Positions 21,065 through 31,703 of a stretch of DNA of 64,000 nt are shown piece after piece. Under the pieces are notes generated by a model. That model ran no database searches and was not told the DNA's origin. It saw only the letters and a list, made by a program, of their open reading frames with translations. The first letter of the stretch is position 1. Every line of letters begins with the position of its first letter. The stretch lies in contig JAHLKF010000008.1 in the NCBI GenBank assembly GCA_025558075.1, positions 434,001-498,000 on the forward strand, in the 5' to 3' direction. Made by a program: the position numbers and the translations under genes. Source of the DNA: Gaertneriomyces semiglobifer (Eukaryota; Chytridiomycota; Chytridiomycetes; Spizellomycetales; Spizellomycetaceae).

Positions 21065-24000
21065 TCAATAGATGAATGGGATGACTCTCTTCCATCTACC
21101 GGGAACATCTTTGAAATTCGCTTTGTACCATTTGATTTGCTGTCCAGCCGATACAGATAAATCCACGATGACCCACATAAGGACCATGTTGGCACTCCAG
21201 CTTTGAAATCCTGTCAACAGGCAAATCGAGGTATAGAATAGTATCTCAAAGAAGTAGTGAGGGCAAGCGACTAGACGGAACCATCCTCCCCGTGGCAGAA
21301 CATACGATGCCTTCCCAGACCTCACCGTGCCAGACCGTAGGCGGGCCAGTTTGTGATGAACTTGGTTTTGCGAGATTGAGGCAAACGCAGCCAGAGAGAG
21401 AGCAGCGGCATGACGTGGTCGAAGGCTGTTGCGCAGTATGTCCCATGCAACCGTAGAGGAGTGACCTGTGATAAATCAGCAGTAAATACAACGTGCTCAC
21501 AGAAAAACATAGTACCGAGACTATGTAGTACCTTGGCGGGCAATCGTCAGTCCGGCGTATCCGTCAATTCCTACGGCAACCACAGTGAAAGCGTAATATG
21601 ACAGACCAAGCAAATATTGTAACACGTTCATTTTAGCATGGCTCGGCTTCGTCACTGCCAGCGATTCGTAGAGACGCCTAGCCACTTGGACGAGCATCAT
21701 GCCTTGCGCCAACAAAACTTCCACAGGCAACTGTAGCGTACCGGTGCCTTGCTTGCGCGGAAGATGAGCCAATGCCTTTCCAAGCGGTTGAAAGGTGCCC
21801 AGCATGAGGACCGACGTACACTCGTAGAAAATATATGCCGCCCAAGGAAGGCCAAGCAAGTAAAAGTGTGCAAACCAGTGCTTTGGCACCGATAAAGCTT
21901 CCCGCAACAGTTTGGTGAACCAACTTATGGATCTCGCGGCATCACCCTCGACTACCAGGGTTTTCCCATACTGCAGGAATGCAGAATCCAGAAACGGAAT
22001 GCAAGTTCCCAATATGACAGCGGTTGTGAAGGAAAGATAGAAGCCTCTGACAAGCCATATCACATCTTCGTATGTTGGGCCAGATCGCCATATTGACAGG
22101 ATTCTCGTCCACTCCTCATTGATTATACCTGCCGTTTCATCGGCTAGGACTTCAGCCTTGCGAGATACCCAGTCTTGTACCCCGGTGACTTTAATTTCGT
22201 TCACGACATCTGTGATTCTCTGTAAGCTTTGGAAAATACACAGCTTAATGGCCCTCTCCAACTGGGCAACGTGGGGTCCCAGATAATGCGAAACAAAATC
22301 CGCCACAGCTGGAATCACCTTTTCCGCGGTGATCACTGCCATGTCATGCCACTCCTGCTTGATTCTGTGGAACCAATGGACGGTATACGATTTCTGCAGT
22401 TCCACTAGTAATTGAAACTCCTTGGACCCTTCCACCCGATTCCATTTCTCCGAAGCAGCATGGACAGCAGGCCGTACGAAAGACGTGACTGCTGAAGCTG
22501 CTTGCTGCATGTGCGGCAAGTAAGGTTCCGCATAATGAGTAGTTAAGCGGCGGGAGGTGTTATATGCTGGTTCTAACCTCGCGTGCCACACGTCCTCTCT
22601 GAGCCTCTCCATCATCGGTGCGTTTAACGGGCATGATGTTTCGCTTCCCGGCGCGCACATAACATGGACGACTGTGTAGTATACGAAATACAGCAGTGTT
22701 AGCCATACCGCAGACTTTAGGAATGGCCTCAACTTGCTTTGCCGTCGTTTGGGCAGGATTTTGATTAATTTGTCAATAGCACGGCAGGTCTGCTTCAGTT
22801 CCTGCTTGTGAATGACAGCAAGGGGAGTGGCCTTCAAAATTTGCCGCTCTTTACGTTTCTCCAATTTTTTCAGGTTTTTGGTACACTCGCCCTTGATTTC
22901 TGTCAAGGCCAATCGCAATCGAGAGGCTATAATTCGTTGCCACATCGTCCTGCTTTTTCTCTTCGTTCCCTCCCGTAACAGTCTGTCTATTATCAGTCGG
23001 CTGGCCGACAATCGCTCCTCAAAGTGAGTGCTCCACCGTTGCAGGAGTGGTGACAAAGGCTGGTCAGATCCAGTCTTCGATCGCGCTAAAGGATTCCAAC
23101 GCGCATCTTCAGCAATCAACGCAATAGACATATCTAGCAGCTCTTCACGCATGTTGGGACTGGTTTCAAGCTGAATTTCTTCTAAAATTTGTGCAAACGC
23201 TTCGTCTTCCTCGTCTGCTAGAAAGACTGCCTTATCCGCATCTAAGTCGAATACAAGCTCTTTCAAAATACTGTAGCTTCTGGCAAGGTTTGCAGCTATT
23301 TCATCAGACCGCTTTCGCTTGGATGCTGGTGCTAATGATGCCCGCGCCAGTTGTCTGATATCGGCGATGTTCACGGATGGCAGCGAATCCGTCTGGTCCG
23401 CTGCAATGCCTTGTTTCTTGATGTTTCGGAGTGTGAGCACAATCTCTTGCAAATATTCTAACGCCTCCACTTGGATGGACGTGGCTATACTCGAAGATAA
23501 TGTAGGCTCAACCGTTTCAACTTCATGACCACCAAACAAGGGGAGGAAGTATTGCATCCAATAGGTGAGGCCAAGCGGATGAGTTCCTGCCTTCGCTCCA
23601 AAAGGTCTCTGCTGTTCGCATACCCACAGCAAGGTGTGGCCAGCAGCTGGGTTGAGCCCAAGTATCGCCCTGTAACGGGCGAATACTTCTTCCGCTATGG
23701 CCGGCTTCGTCGGTTTGATGGGCTTGAAAAAGGCATCTGGCATTTTCTTGGCAACCAATTGTATGAGTAGTAAGTGACCGATGGTATGTGCAGTGTAGAG
23801 TGAGCCAGTGATTAAACCTGAAGTGAACGTGGAGTTGAAGCCGAATTCCCTAAACCGTCTGAAATGGCCATAATCACTTACATCGCTTCTCGTTCTCAAC
23901 CAGTCCTCTGATAACATGTGGCAAGCTCTCCGGCAGCCCGAGTTGATTTAATTCCTGGGTGATACACACAGTTACTGCAGGATCGACGTAGGTCAACGGC

Positions 24001-24730
24001 CCGCGATTTTTGGTGTCCTTCAACGTGAACTTCTTGCTGAACGTTGGTACACGAATTTTGTACTCTACACCAGCTAAGACGTCAATAGCCTCGGCTAGTG
24101 CTACGGCGCGCTCTTCAATTGGTAGCCGCTTCACTGTCGCGATAAGCTCCGCGATTCGGGGCACGTCGAGCTATGAGGTAAACAATGTGAGTATATAAGA
24201 TGTTTATTCAATTCTCGTTCGGCATCACCTTATTCAAGGCGTCCAAGCCCGCGTACTGTTCAGCGATATTCGGCGGCTGAGGCTTCGCGGAGGCCTTTTT
24301 CACACTATCCTTTGCGGCCACTTGCTGAGGAGTTTGCGCCCCACGCGAAGATGCCGGCGAGCTTTTCTTGCTTAAAGGTGACCGGCTTGGACTGCCTATA
24401 AGTGATTTGGAATCGCTCAACGGTGCAGCATCCGCGTCAACCTGGCCGCTGGCGGGACGACCTCCTGACTCATGGTCCAGAAGACCAAAGTAGCCTAGAA
24501 ATGCAAGAGCCGTTATTCATTTGCTTTCTGCGCCCTATAAAGCACGCATTACCTGTGCTAGATTGGGGATGCGCCTTAACGCTACCCCTGGTGTTCAATG
24601 GAGTGCTTCCAGCAGATCTTGGCGACGACGCGGGAGACTGCGAACTTTCCTTTTTCACCCTTTTGATAACCGGCACCGTCTCCCAGTTCTCTGCAACAGC
24701 GGCATGGTTCTTCTGCTCTTTCTTCGCCAT
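21065..24730 (-). CDS. TMEM214-like ER protein fused to polyprenol reductase (SRD5A3/DFG10)
   Basis: Five exons (24730-24553, 24494-24229, 24170-23882, 23817-21532, 21465-21065; 1139 residues). Residues 1-150 form a low-complexity head starting [14 protein letters not shown]. Residues about 150-800 follow the TMEM214 plan: [30 protein letters not shown], a lone membrane segment near 600 ([18 protein letters not shown]) and a helical tail. Without any stop or intron, residues about 830-1139 continue as a steroid 5-alpha-reductase-type enzyme: [51 protein letters not shown] and the C-terminus RVIPFIY. Polyprenol reductase makes dolichol in the ER for N-glycosylation. Both partners are ER membrane proteins, so the fusion is topologically reasonable. 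The large 2286-base exon spans the junction, so a join is seen directly rather than inferred from splicing. Confidence 0.82.
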
Positions 24731-24901
24731 CCTAAATCCGTCTTACATCCCCTTTCACAGTTGGGCACAGCAGTGTATCGTAGTCCTCTCAATATGCTCC
24801 GGATCGTGTTGTGGGCACCATGGCTGTGCCACCCATCTGGGAATCGCTCAGCGTCGAGATCGCAGCGTTATGACATTCTTGTTTCAAAGCCGACAACCAC
24901 G
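24731..24901. promoter_or_regulatory. bidirectional promoter, fusion gene and HIS6
   Basis: Only 171 bases separate the divergent start codons of the TMEM214-reductase gene and HIS6, so both must initiate within or very near this stretch. No TATA box was recognised. Confidence 0.6.
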
Positions 24902-26118
24902 ATGACGATTTTTAGACCATGTATAGACCTTCATCAAGGGCAGGTCAAGCAGATTGTCGGTGCATCGCTGGCCGATGATGCTCCATCTACTCTGAAGACC
25001 AATTTTGTCGCAAGGTACGTGATCTCCAATGCCACGCCCGAACCATGACTGTTCTCACCAAAATGCGCATCCTGACAGCAATCCATCGACTTATTATTCA
25101 GACCTGTATCGACGCAACGACCTTCGCGGTGCTCATGTCATAAAACTTGGTCCAAATAACGACACAGCAGCGAGGGAGGCCCTCGCCGCGTGGCCGAAAG
25201 GGCTGCAAATTGGAGGCGGCATTACGATTGATAACGCGCAGGAATGGCTGGACGCTGGAGCTGATAAAGTATGGTGAGAAAATCAATCTACCGGTAGCAG
25301 CTTGTTCGGTATACGGCAAGGGCGCGGAAATTGATCGTTCTGAAACCATCAGGTCATCGTAACCAGCTGGCTGTTCCCGAGTGCAAAATTCAGCGAAGAC
25401 AGGTTGGTTGCTTTAGCTGAACGCATTGGCAAGAAAAATCTTGTCGTTGACTTGAGGTGGGATGTGATGATCTTTAACGGAAAAAGAGCTCCTATTCACT
25501 CGTGCCATCACAGTTGTAAGCGCCACGACGGGAAATGGATCGTAGCCATGGACAAGTGGCAGACCCTGACCGATCAGGAAGTGAATGAACACACACTTGC
25601 ACGAATGGCGCTGTACTGCAGGTAAGCGTTTGCAAGATCACATTTCGCGATGTGCTATGGACGTCTCATACATTACCACCTTCAGCGAGTTTCTGGTTCA
25701 TGCGGCTGATGTCGAAGGTCTTTGCCAGGGCATTGATGAAGAACTTGTCCAGCGTATGTATTCAAATGGCTGTTATATTGGTAGCTCCATGTTTGCCTAA
25801 GCAGGGTCGTACAGGTTTGGGAGAATGGTGCACGATTCCATGTACTTACGCTGGCGGCGCGCGTGGTTAGTACGGAGCAAACCATCTCCGACTCTAATTC
25901 CGTTTGCTTATTCTTGCATATAGATCTTTCAGATCTTGATCTGGTGGAACGCCTCTCAAATGGCAAGGTTGACCTCACATTTGGCAGGTGAGCGCAACGG
26001 CTGTTCGACTGCATTCCAAGAACGTCACTAACTTGCATCAAGTGCACTCGACATTTTTGGAGGGAGCCTCGTTAAGTTTGAAGACGCAGTCCGATGGACC
26101 AAGAACCGACTCGCGTAA
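24902..26118 (+). CDS. HIS6: phosphoribosylformimino-AICAR ribotide isomerase
   Basis: Eight exons (24902-25014, 25079-25268, 25353-25456, 25514-25621, 25686-25753, 25815-25865, 25924-25987, 26043-26118; 257 residues, close to the 261 of yeast His6). The start [17 protein letters not shown] and blocks [66 protein letters not shown] and [12 protein letters not shown] are diagnostic. The enzyme is a TIM barrel that carries out the fourth step of histidine synthesis, an Amadori rearrangement of ProFAR to PRFAR, in the cytosol. Introns are 55-84 bases and all phases fit. It shares a short promoter with the fusion gene on its left. Confidence 0.95.
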
Positions 26119-26235
26119 CAGATGCACTCGTAGTCCGCAGGTAGAGGCGGGCGAGGCCGTTCGATTTATATTTACACCATGGCGCCAAAAACGCTGCAAG
26201 CTAGCGTTATAAGTTGAAGAAGCATTTTCGCTTCT

Positions 26236-27690
26236 TCACCTTCTTCTGGCTTGCTCTGCGGCAACCGCACATTGGCGAGCCGTCATAATTTCATCAATCC
26301 AGTCTTCACTCCGAGCCGGTCTCAGAAGCTTTGCTTCCGCCTCTTCGTAGGAAAGTTCCTCATCTTCTTCCTCCGCGCGCAAAATCAGCATTTGAATCAA
26401 TGTCTCGGGCAATAAGACAAGACGCGTGAAATGATCGCGTTGGGCTGGGCTCTGCAAATGCGAGTGCAACGCGGGCATCACATCGTCCAAACAAGCGCTT
26501 TTTGCAGTAATGACCGGAGCATTAACGTCGACATCTCCATCCTCAGGAAGAGGCTTTGGCGCTCTCCGCTTACGGTCTTGCCGCGGCGGTGAAGAGAAGC
26601 GCAGTCTCGCTTGTCTCAACGCTCGGGCTGCGCGAGGCGTCAAATCTTGTTCACCCATATTGCCCCAAAAGCGGCTTGTGAGCAGTTCCAGGACTCTATC
26701 AACCTCGGCAGTTCCGAAGGGTCCATAATGCACGTTTCTCTCTAAATCACGTGTTTCTCTATACCCGCCCAGGAACTTATCTCGGCGAGGGCACGAATGC
26801 ACAGGATCAGTAACGACTGGGACAACTTTCTCTATTGCAGATTGAATTTCTTCGCGAAGGGCTTCTTGGCTATGCTTTGTTGGTGGAACGATCTCCCACT
26901 CACCGAGCTAATTGGGGTAAGGTCAGCAGTCGGAACCCTCAAACATGCTGGGAAATGACTTACCTCCACGTGCCTGAACGGCTTTTCATATACCGCAAAA
27001 AACTCGTGTCTACGCAAGTTGCTGGTATTCCATGTAGCGTATTCAATCTGGTAGGTATTCTTCTGAGGGTCGTACTTGATCACTCGAGCGGGATAGTACC
27101 GCTTGTCATTCTTTCCTCGCGCAAGCACGCCTTCGCCGGGAATTTTCAGGCCAGTAGGGTCCTCAAGAGTATGATCGATCGATCTGTGAGAAATAATGAG
27201 CTGCTAATCCAAATAGGTGGGAGCGGGTACAAGCATACCCTGTCGTGGTGCTTGCAAAGGACGTAAGGCTACTGGTGGATTCTTGAGAGGCAGGCAAATT
27301 CGTTCGCTTGCGCTTCGCTCCAGCCTTGTTCTTCCCGCCATTCTTGGCTATCCCTTCCGCTTCCTTCTTGGATTTCCAAGCCTTGTTCAACGACGACAAG
27401 GCATCGTCCATGAATTCATCTTCATCATCTGTATAGGTTGTAGCCTGGGCCACCGTCTTTGAAGCTGGAGGGTCTGCTTCTTTCCGTCTCACTGGTTTGG
27501 AATCATCATCTTCGATAGTTCGGCGTTTGGAAGGTTTGAAGTCGAGGAGATCATCGACATCCAGAGAGGCCACAGCATACTTTTGGAGGCTCCGCCTCGC
27601 TGGCCCTGCCTTTGCAGGTGGAGTTGCACTGACTACAGTGCTACGGATGCGACTGGATCTGCGGACATTGCTGGATGCCGACTCTGTCAT
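26236..27690 (-). CDS. probable chromatin-associated protein with Tudor/PWWP-like fold
   Basis: Three exons (27690-27239, 27183-26964, 26907-26236; 447 residues). The N-terminal 170 residues are basic, Ser-rich and disordered, with acidic patches (DDEDEFMDD). A middle block, PGEGVLARGKNDKRYYPARVIKYD..YQIEYATW..RRHEFFAVYEKPFRHVE, has the spacing of a Tudor- or PWWP-like barrel: a lead G-x-x-VLAR, a YYPARV strand and a Y-x-IEY strand. The C-terminal 200 residues are helical with a conserved-looking end (EDWIDEIMTARQCAVAAEQ). I do not recognise the family; a histone or methyl-lysine reader role is only a guess. Introns are 55 and 56 bases. The gene converges on HIS6, with stops 118 bases apart. 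Confidence 0.72.
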
Positions 27691-27969
27691 GGCGAACACG
27701 ATCCTACCACCCGCCGCTACAACGCATGTAAAAGCGGAACGATCTTTTTCGCCTTCGATGGTCCGAAATTTCCGTGTTTGAGCGTCTGAACATTTTCCAG
27801 ACCATTACTTTACATGGATTGCGCTAGAAGATGCGAAGTTCTGGAACGTGGGACTAACTGTTGTGCATGATGCTATGAAGCCGACAGTGCTGCGTTCGGC
27901 TTGTAGTGTATTCGCAACTATGTACATTGTTTTCACCCACACAGTTCAGCAATTCCTGCCTAGTTCCCT

Positions 27970-28242
27970 TCAGTCTTGCGTCGCCTTTGCCTTTGCTTTC
28001 GCCTTGGCCTTTGCGTCGGCCTTTCGTACCCCAACGTCTTCAACTTGCCCCAGCTGGACACGTTGTTGAGCCGGGTCTTGCACCACAGGACTGGCAAACG
28101 TCAGATTGAAGCGTGGATCTTGCTCTTGTATCGTTTCGGTTGGAGGTTTAGGAAGCGGCGATGGGTCTGGAAGGGATGGCGTCGCAAAGGAGTCGGATGG
28201 AAGAGAGGTGGGAGCCGCTGGGGATGCATTCGGGTCGGCCAT
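27970..28242 (-). CDS. small hypothetical protein (90 residues)
   Basis: A single open frame with a favourable start context (AAAACATGG). The N-terminus is Ala/Pro/Ser-rich, the middle reads PRFNLTFASPVVQDPAQQ, and the end is a (KA)n run encoded by a GCCTTT-type hexamer repeat. No domain is recognised. It could be a real small protein or a chance frame stabilised by low-complexity DNA; opposite-strand frames here look worse. Confidence 0.42.
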   Translation of the reverse strand: MADPNASPAAPTSLPSDSFATPSLPDPSPLPKPPTETIQEQDPRFNLTFASPVVQDPAQQRVQLGQVEDVGVRKADAKAKAKAKAKATQD

Positions 28243-28854
28243 GTTTTCCTACGTTTTGCGTTTGACTATGGATGTCACAGATGGTATTCAAAATGATTGT
28301 CAGCTAAGTTTGATTCCGTTCGGCAAGTGCGGTGGTTTCTTGGTTGTTGCATCTCCCTCTGGAAAGCCCCTGCAGCGGTTTGTTTATATAGGCCATTTGG
28401 GGGTTTTCGTTCGTCTTACTGAGTCTCGCCCTAAGCGTCATTGCGTCCCTTTGTTACGCGGGTCTGTGGCTGGTCCTCGAGGCTTTGGAAAAGTTGGAAC
28501 CTGAATCACTGCCGCATTGAATGTAAATGATGAGAACATTCAATGATGAGAACATTCAACCGCCATCCTTTGGTTAAAGCGGCACATCCGCCACGCCCGT
28601 TCATCAGGCATGCTGAGTCTTGTACCCTCAAGGCAATGACATAGAGAACCCTTGTTATTACGAGGTGCCGTCATGGTTTAGCTGTGGGAGGTTAACACAC
28701 ACAAAAGGGCAACAGAACCAACCCGGCCTCTCCTCTGTTTGCAATAGCATCGTAAAAAACGATATCCGATCCATCACTCGTCGTCTACAAGCATACCCAA
28801 CGGAACTCAAATCAATTCCCCAATTCAAATCATAGTGTGTCCTTTCAAAAGAAG
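28243..28854. other. intergenic with a hairpin and tandem repeat
   Basis: About 610 bases between the small hypothetical gene and the SERBP1-like gene, probably a divergent promoter region. It contains the 28515-28557 repeat listed separately. An open plus-strand frame (28106-28504) overlaps the hypothetical gene and shows no domain. Confidence 0.45.
28515..28557. repeat. 10-bp inverted repeat overlapping a 16-bp tandem duplication
   Basis: CATTGAATGT (28515-28524) and ACATTCAATG (28536-28545) form a perfect 10-bp stem with an 11-base loop. The right arm lies at the junction of two exact tandem copies of AATGATGAGAACATTC (28526-28541 and 28542-28557). Each copy contains an ATGATGA box. It lies about 300 bases upstream of the SERBP1-like gene. 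Confidence 0.85.
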
Positions 28855-29364
28855 ATGACTCGCACTCACGGACACTCCTCGGGACCCAAGGCTGCAGTGC
28901 ACGACCGTCATGCCTCTCGCAGCGGTGGTGATCCTCGGGGAGAAGTCAAAAAGAACGGTGCTGGCAGAGCAAACTGGGGTACGGCAACAGACACTGATGA
29001 CCTTCCCCTCTACCGCGAATTTGGAGACAGCAATTTCCCAACTGTGGGTGATGAGGAACAGATAGAAGCCCTTGCTGGGGTGACTGGAGAAGCAGCCGAG
29101 AAAAAGCAGTCCTCTCAAGTTGCGGTATGCGAAACATGCTTGGTGGTTGGTCAACAAAACCTCGACTAATATCGCGCGTTGTATATGCGTATGAACGTCA
29201 GACTGTTTCCGCTGAAGACTTTGAGAAGCGCACTGGAATCGATCCCGAAACTGCTCGGGATTTGGCTCGGGAAAGGAGTCCTGTGAGTACTCGCTTAAGC
29301 CACAAAAGCTAGGTTGCAGGAAATCGCCATAGGTATTTACCCTCCCTACTCTTTCCAGGCGTAG
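28855..29364 (+). CDS. small SERBP1/HABP4/Stm1-like protein
   Basis: Three exons (28855-29124, 29202-29282, 29359-29364; 118 residues). The N-terminal HDRHASRSGGDPRGEVKKNG followed by AGRANWGTATDTDD matches the DRHSG..KKGGxGxxNWG signature of the HABP4/SERBP1 family, which includes yeast Stm1. Those proteins bind idle 80S ribosomes and mRNA and protect them during dormancy. The C-terminal half (DFEKRTGIDPETARDLARERSPA) is helical and acidic/basic mixed. Introns are 77 and 76 bases and phase 0. The last coding exon is a single codon plus stop (GCG TAG). A ribosome-hibernation role would suit zoospores, but that is inference. Confidence 0.72.
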
Positions 29365-29676
29365 ATTCGCGCGCTATTGGCTAGGGATCTTAGGTAACTG
29401 TGAAAGAACGAACTTCGCTTCGAGTGTATAGTAAGACACAGTTGTAAATGCGTCTAAACGCTTGCATCATTTGACCCTCGGTGCAGTTTGAAATGGTGGC
29501 GATATATTGAACATAAGATGGCTATCACAGGCCAATGGCCGCCTTTAACGCTCTTACGCTATCCTATGACTCCTGCTCCCATAACCGTACAAGCAATACT
29601 ACAATGTAGAAATAGTCTACAGCCAACCCTGTTCATCCCAGACGCCTCCGATGATCGACACAATAGGCAAATGGGC
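29365..29676. other. intergenic between convergent genes
   Basis: A 312-base gap between the ends of the SERBP1-like gene and UBC9. No coding or RNA signal was seen; most of it should be the two 3' untranslated regions. Confidence 0.5.
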
Positions 29677-30599
29677 CTACTCTTTTGGCGCAAATTGAAT
29701 AGCTTGTGCCTTCACCTTTCTGTAGTACCCTGGCTTATCTCTTCGCAGCATACTGAATGCCTCGTGCTGTGCAGGAGACTCTAGGTTCGGATCATCCAGT
29801 AGGTCTTGCACACCCAGCAAGATCTGCTTGATAGTGATGGACGGTTTCCAGTCCTTTTCCTCATCCAAGATGGACAAACATACAGTGCCAGACGGGTATA
29901 TATTAGGGTGGAAAAACTTTGCGGGAAACTGAACCTTTGGTGGCTTTTGTGGATAATCGTCAGGAAAAGTCATCGTTAATGGGTACACACCGCCCTCCCA
30001 TGATGTTCCTGCCTTTCCTATATGCGTTCATGCAAAAGCAGTTAGCGTCCATGGTAGCCATTTGATCGATAGAATCCGCTTCTTTCATTAAGTAATGCCA
30101 ATCGTCTCCGCAACAGTCATACCGGACGGCAGTGGAGTGTTGATGCGAACCTGCATAAACTCCGTTCGTGCCGGAGCACAACTGAGATCGTCTTCGTATC
30201 GAAGGCTCAGGCTCGTGCCGATGCTAGGGAAATCGTTTGCTGCGGCGATACTCTGACGATTTTTGACCAGCCAGTCCTAATCACATGGCCTTTTCAATGA
30301 AGCCTCTATCGTCCTGCGAACACTAACCTGGGATTCCCACAGACCACTTTGTCAAGTTCATTGTGCCATCAGCATTCTTATCCGGTCGCGCATAGAATCC
30401 AAAGGCTATGGCAACCATCGAAATCACACGCAGACGAAGAAGAGGAGAAGGTAGACGCAGAAGAGACAGACCAGCGTCAGTAACTTGACACGTTCCCACA
30501 ATGACGGCAATTGACAAGTTGATAGAGATACATACGATGATCCTTTCGCCACTGTTTCCTCTCTTCCGCCAACCGTGCTTGACAAATAGCGTTGGGCAT
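29677..30599 (-). CDS. UBC9: SUMO-conjugating enzyme E2
   Basis: Three exons (30599-30536, 30405-30328, 30017-29677; 160 residues, against 157-158 in yeast and human). The start [21 protein letters not shown], the SUMO-E2-specific block [12 protein letters not shown] segment ([18 protein letters not shown]), the catalytic cysteine in [11 protein letters not shown] (C94) and [19 protein letters not shown] are all present. Ubc9 receives SUMO from the E1 and passes it to lysines, mainly in the nucleus. Introns are longer than usual here: 130 bases (donor GTATGT) and 310 bases (donor GTTAGT, branch GCTAAC, acceptor TATAG). Confidence 0.95.
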
Positions 30600-31703
30600 C
30601 TTGTGTGTCTATATAGATCCTCTCCCTACCAGACCACTGTTGAAAGCTGCTGCCGCCTAGTATATCAACGATGGGAGTTGCCCTTTTGCCATTCTTTCCA
30701 TTTCATGTTCGGTTTAAGCAGCCATTTACCCTAACACCAACGCGTCGACGCCCAAACTTCAACACGGCGCTCAACTGAGAAATATTGTAACATTGACAGG
30801 CGGCGCTTGAACCGGCAACGCATCGTCGTTGGGATGTCTGTTATGGATCTACTCTGCAGATTCAGCATCATGTTGATCATTCCGTAAGACACCAAATGGA
30901 GGTCCTCTGTTGCTCAGACGAGACCAGCTCATGCGCGCATAGGACTGGAAAAGCTGCATATCCTATCAAACCGAGAACGCTTGACGCTGTTTTGTATGAG
31001 CAACGTAGACGGATGCATACCATTCTACTTCCATACTCTACCATACTTCCATCGTACTTCCATCATAATTCAACATTCCAACTCGCATAATGTCACGTCC
31101 GCCAAAAACAGTCGCCCGCGTCGCGTCTTGGCTGCCCGCGCCACCCAAGGGGTGGCACAGTCATCTTTGGCAGCCACAATATGCGAAAGGAGGCGGCTGC
31201 TGCTACTCGCTGTCTACTACTCGCAAACCTTGCAACCTTGCCAGCTGCACCTGCACCACCCCGCATCGGATAACCGCCCCACGGCCGCAGGACGCTGCAC
31301 GCAGCAAAGAAAAGGTGTCCCGACGGGCAGCAAATCGAGGAACTATTCATCATCATCACAAAGTCTTTAAAGCACCCACCCACCGCGCGCCGCCTTGCCG
31401 TACGGTCAACGTCGCTATTCATAGTAACTGCCCTACAACCCAAAATCCAGAAAAAGGTGTCTCGATTCTTTCGACATTAACGATAGGAGAGGTAGTACTG
31501 CGTAGGGAAGGCCGTTGAACTTTTTGGTGGATTGCTCTCTTTTCGTCCTTCTCCTGCTGCACTGCCATCCCACTATTCGCCCCTTTGTATATAGATATTG
31601 GTGTGATTAACCTTGCCACATTGGTTAACTTGATTTACTTAGAGGGGACCATTAAACCCCTGCTACGCAGTTTGGATTGCAGAGTTGTGGGTAGGGCGGA
31701 AAC
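30600..31703. promoter_or_regulatory. divergent promoter region, UBC9 and CDC24
   Basis: About 1.1 kb between divergent start codons. A plus-strand open frame at 31090-31518 (Cys/His/Arg-rich) has no domain and biased composition; I take it as part of the CDC24 leader or promoter. No specific regulatory element recognised. Confidence 0.45.

Noticed and set aside
24902..26118. Frameshifts in HIS6
   Set aside because: The apparent frame changes are all explained by seven short introns with good donors and acceptors.
31090..31518. A 142-codon open frame upstream of CDC24
   Set aside because: Cys/His/Arg-rich, no domain and no splice partner; more likely promoter or leader.
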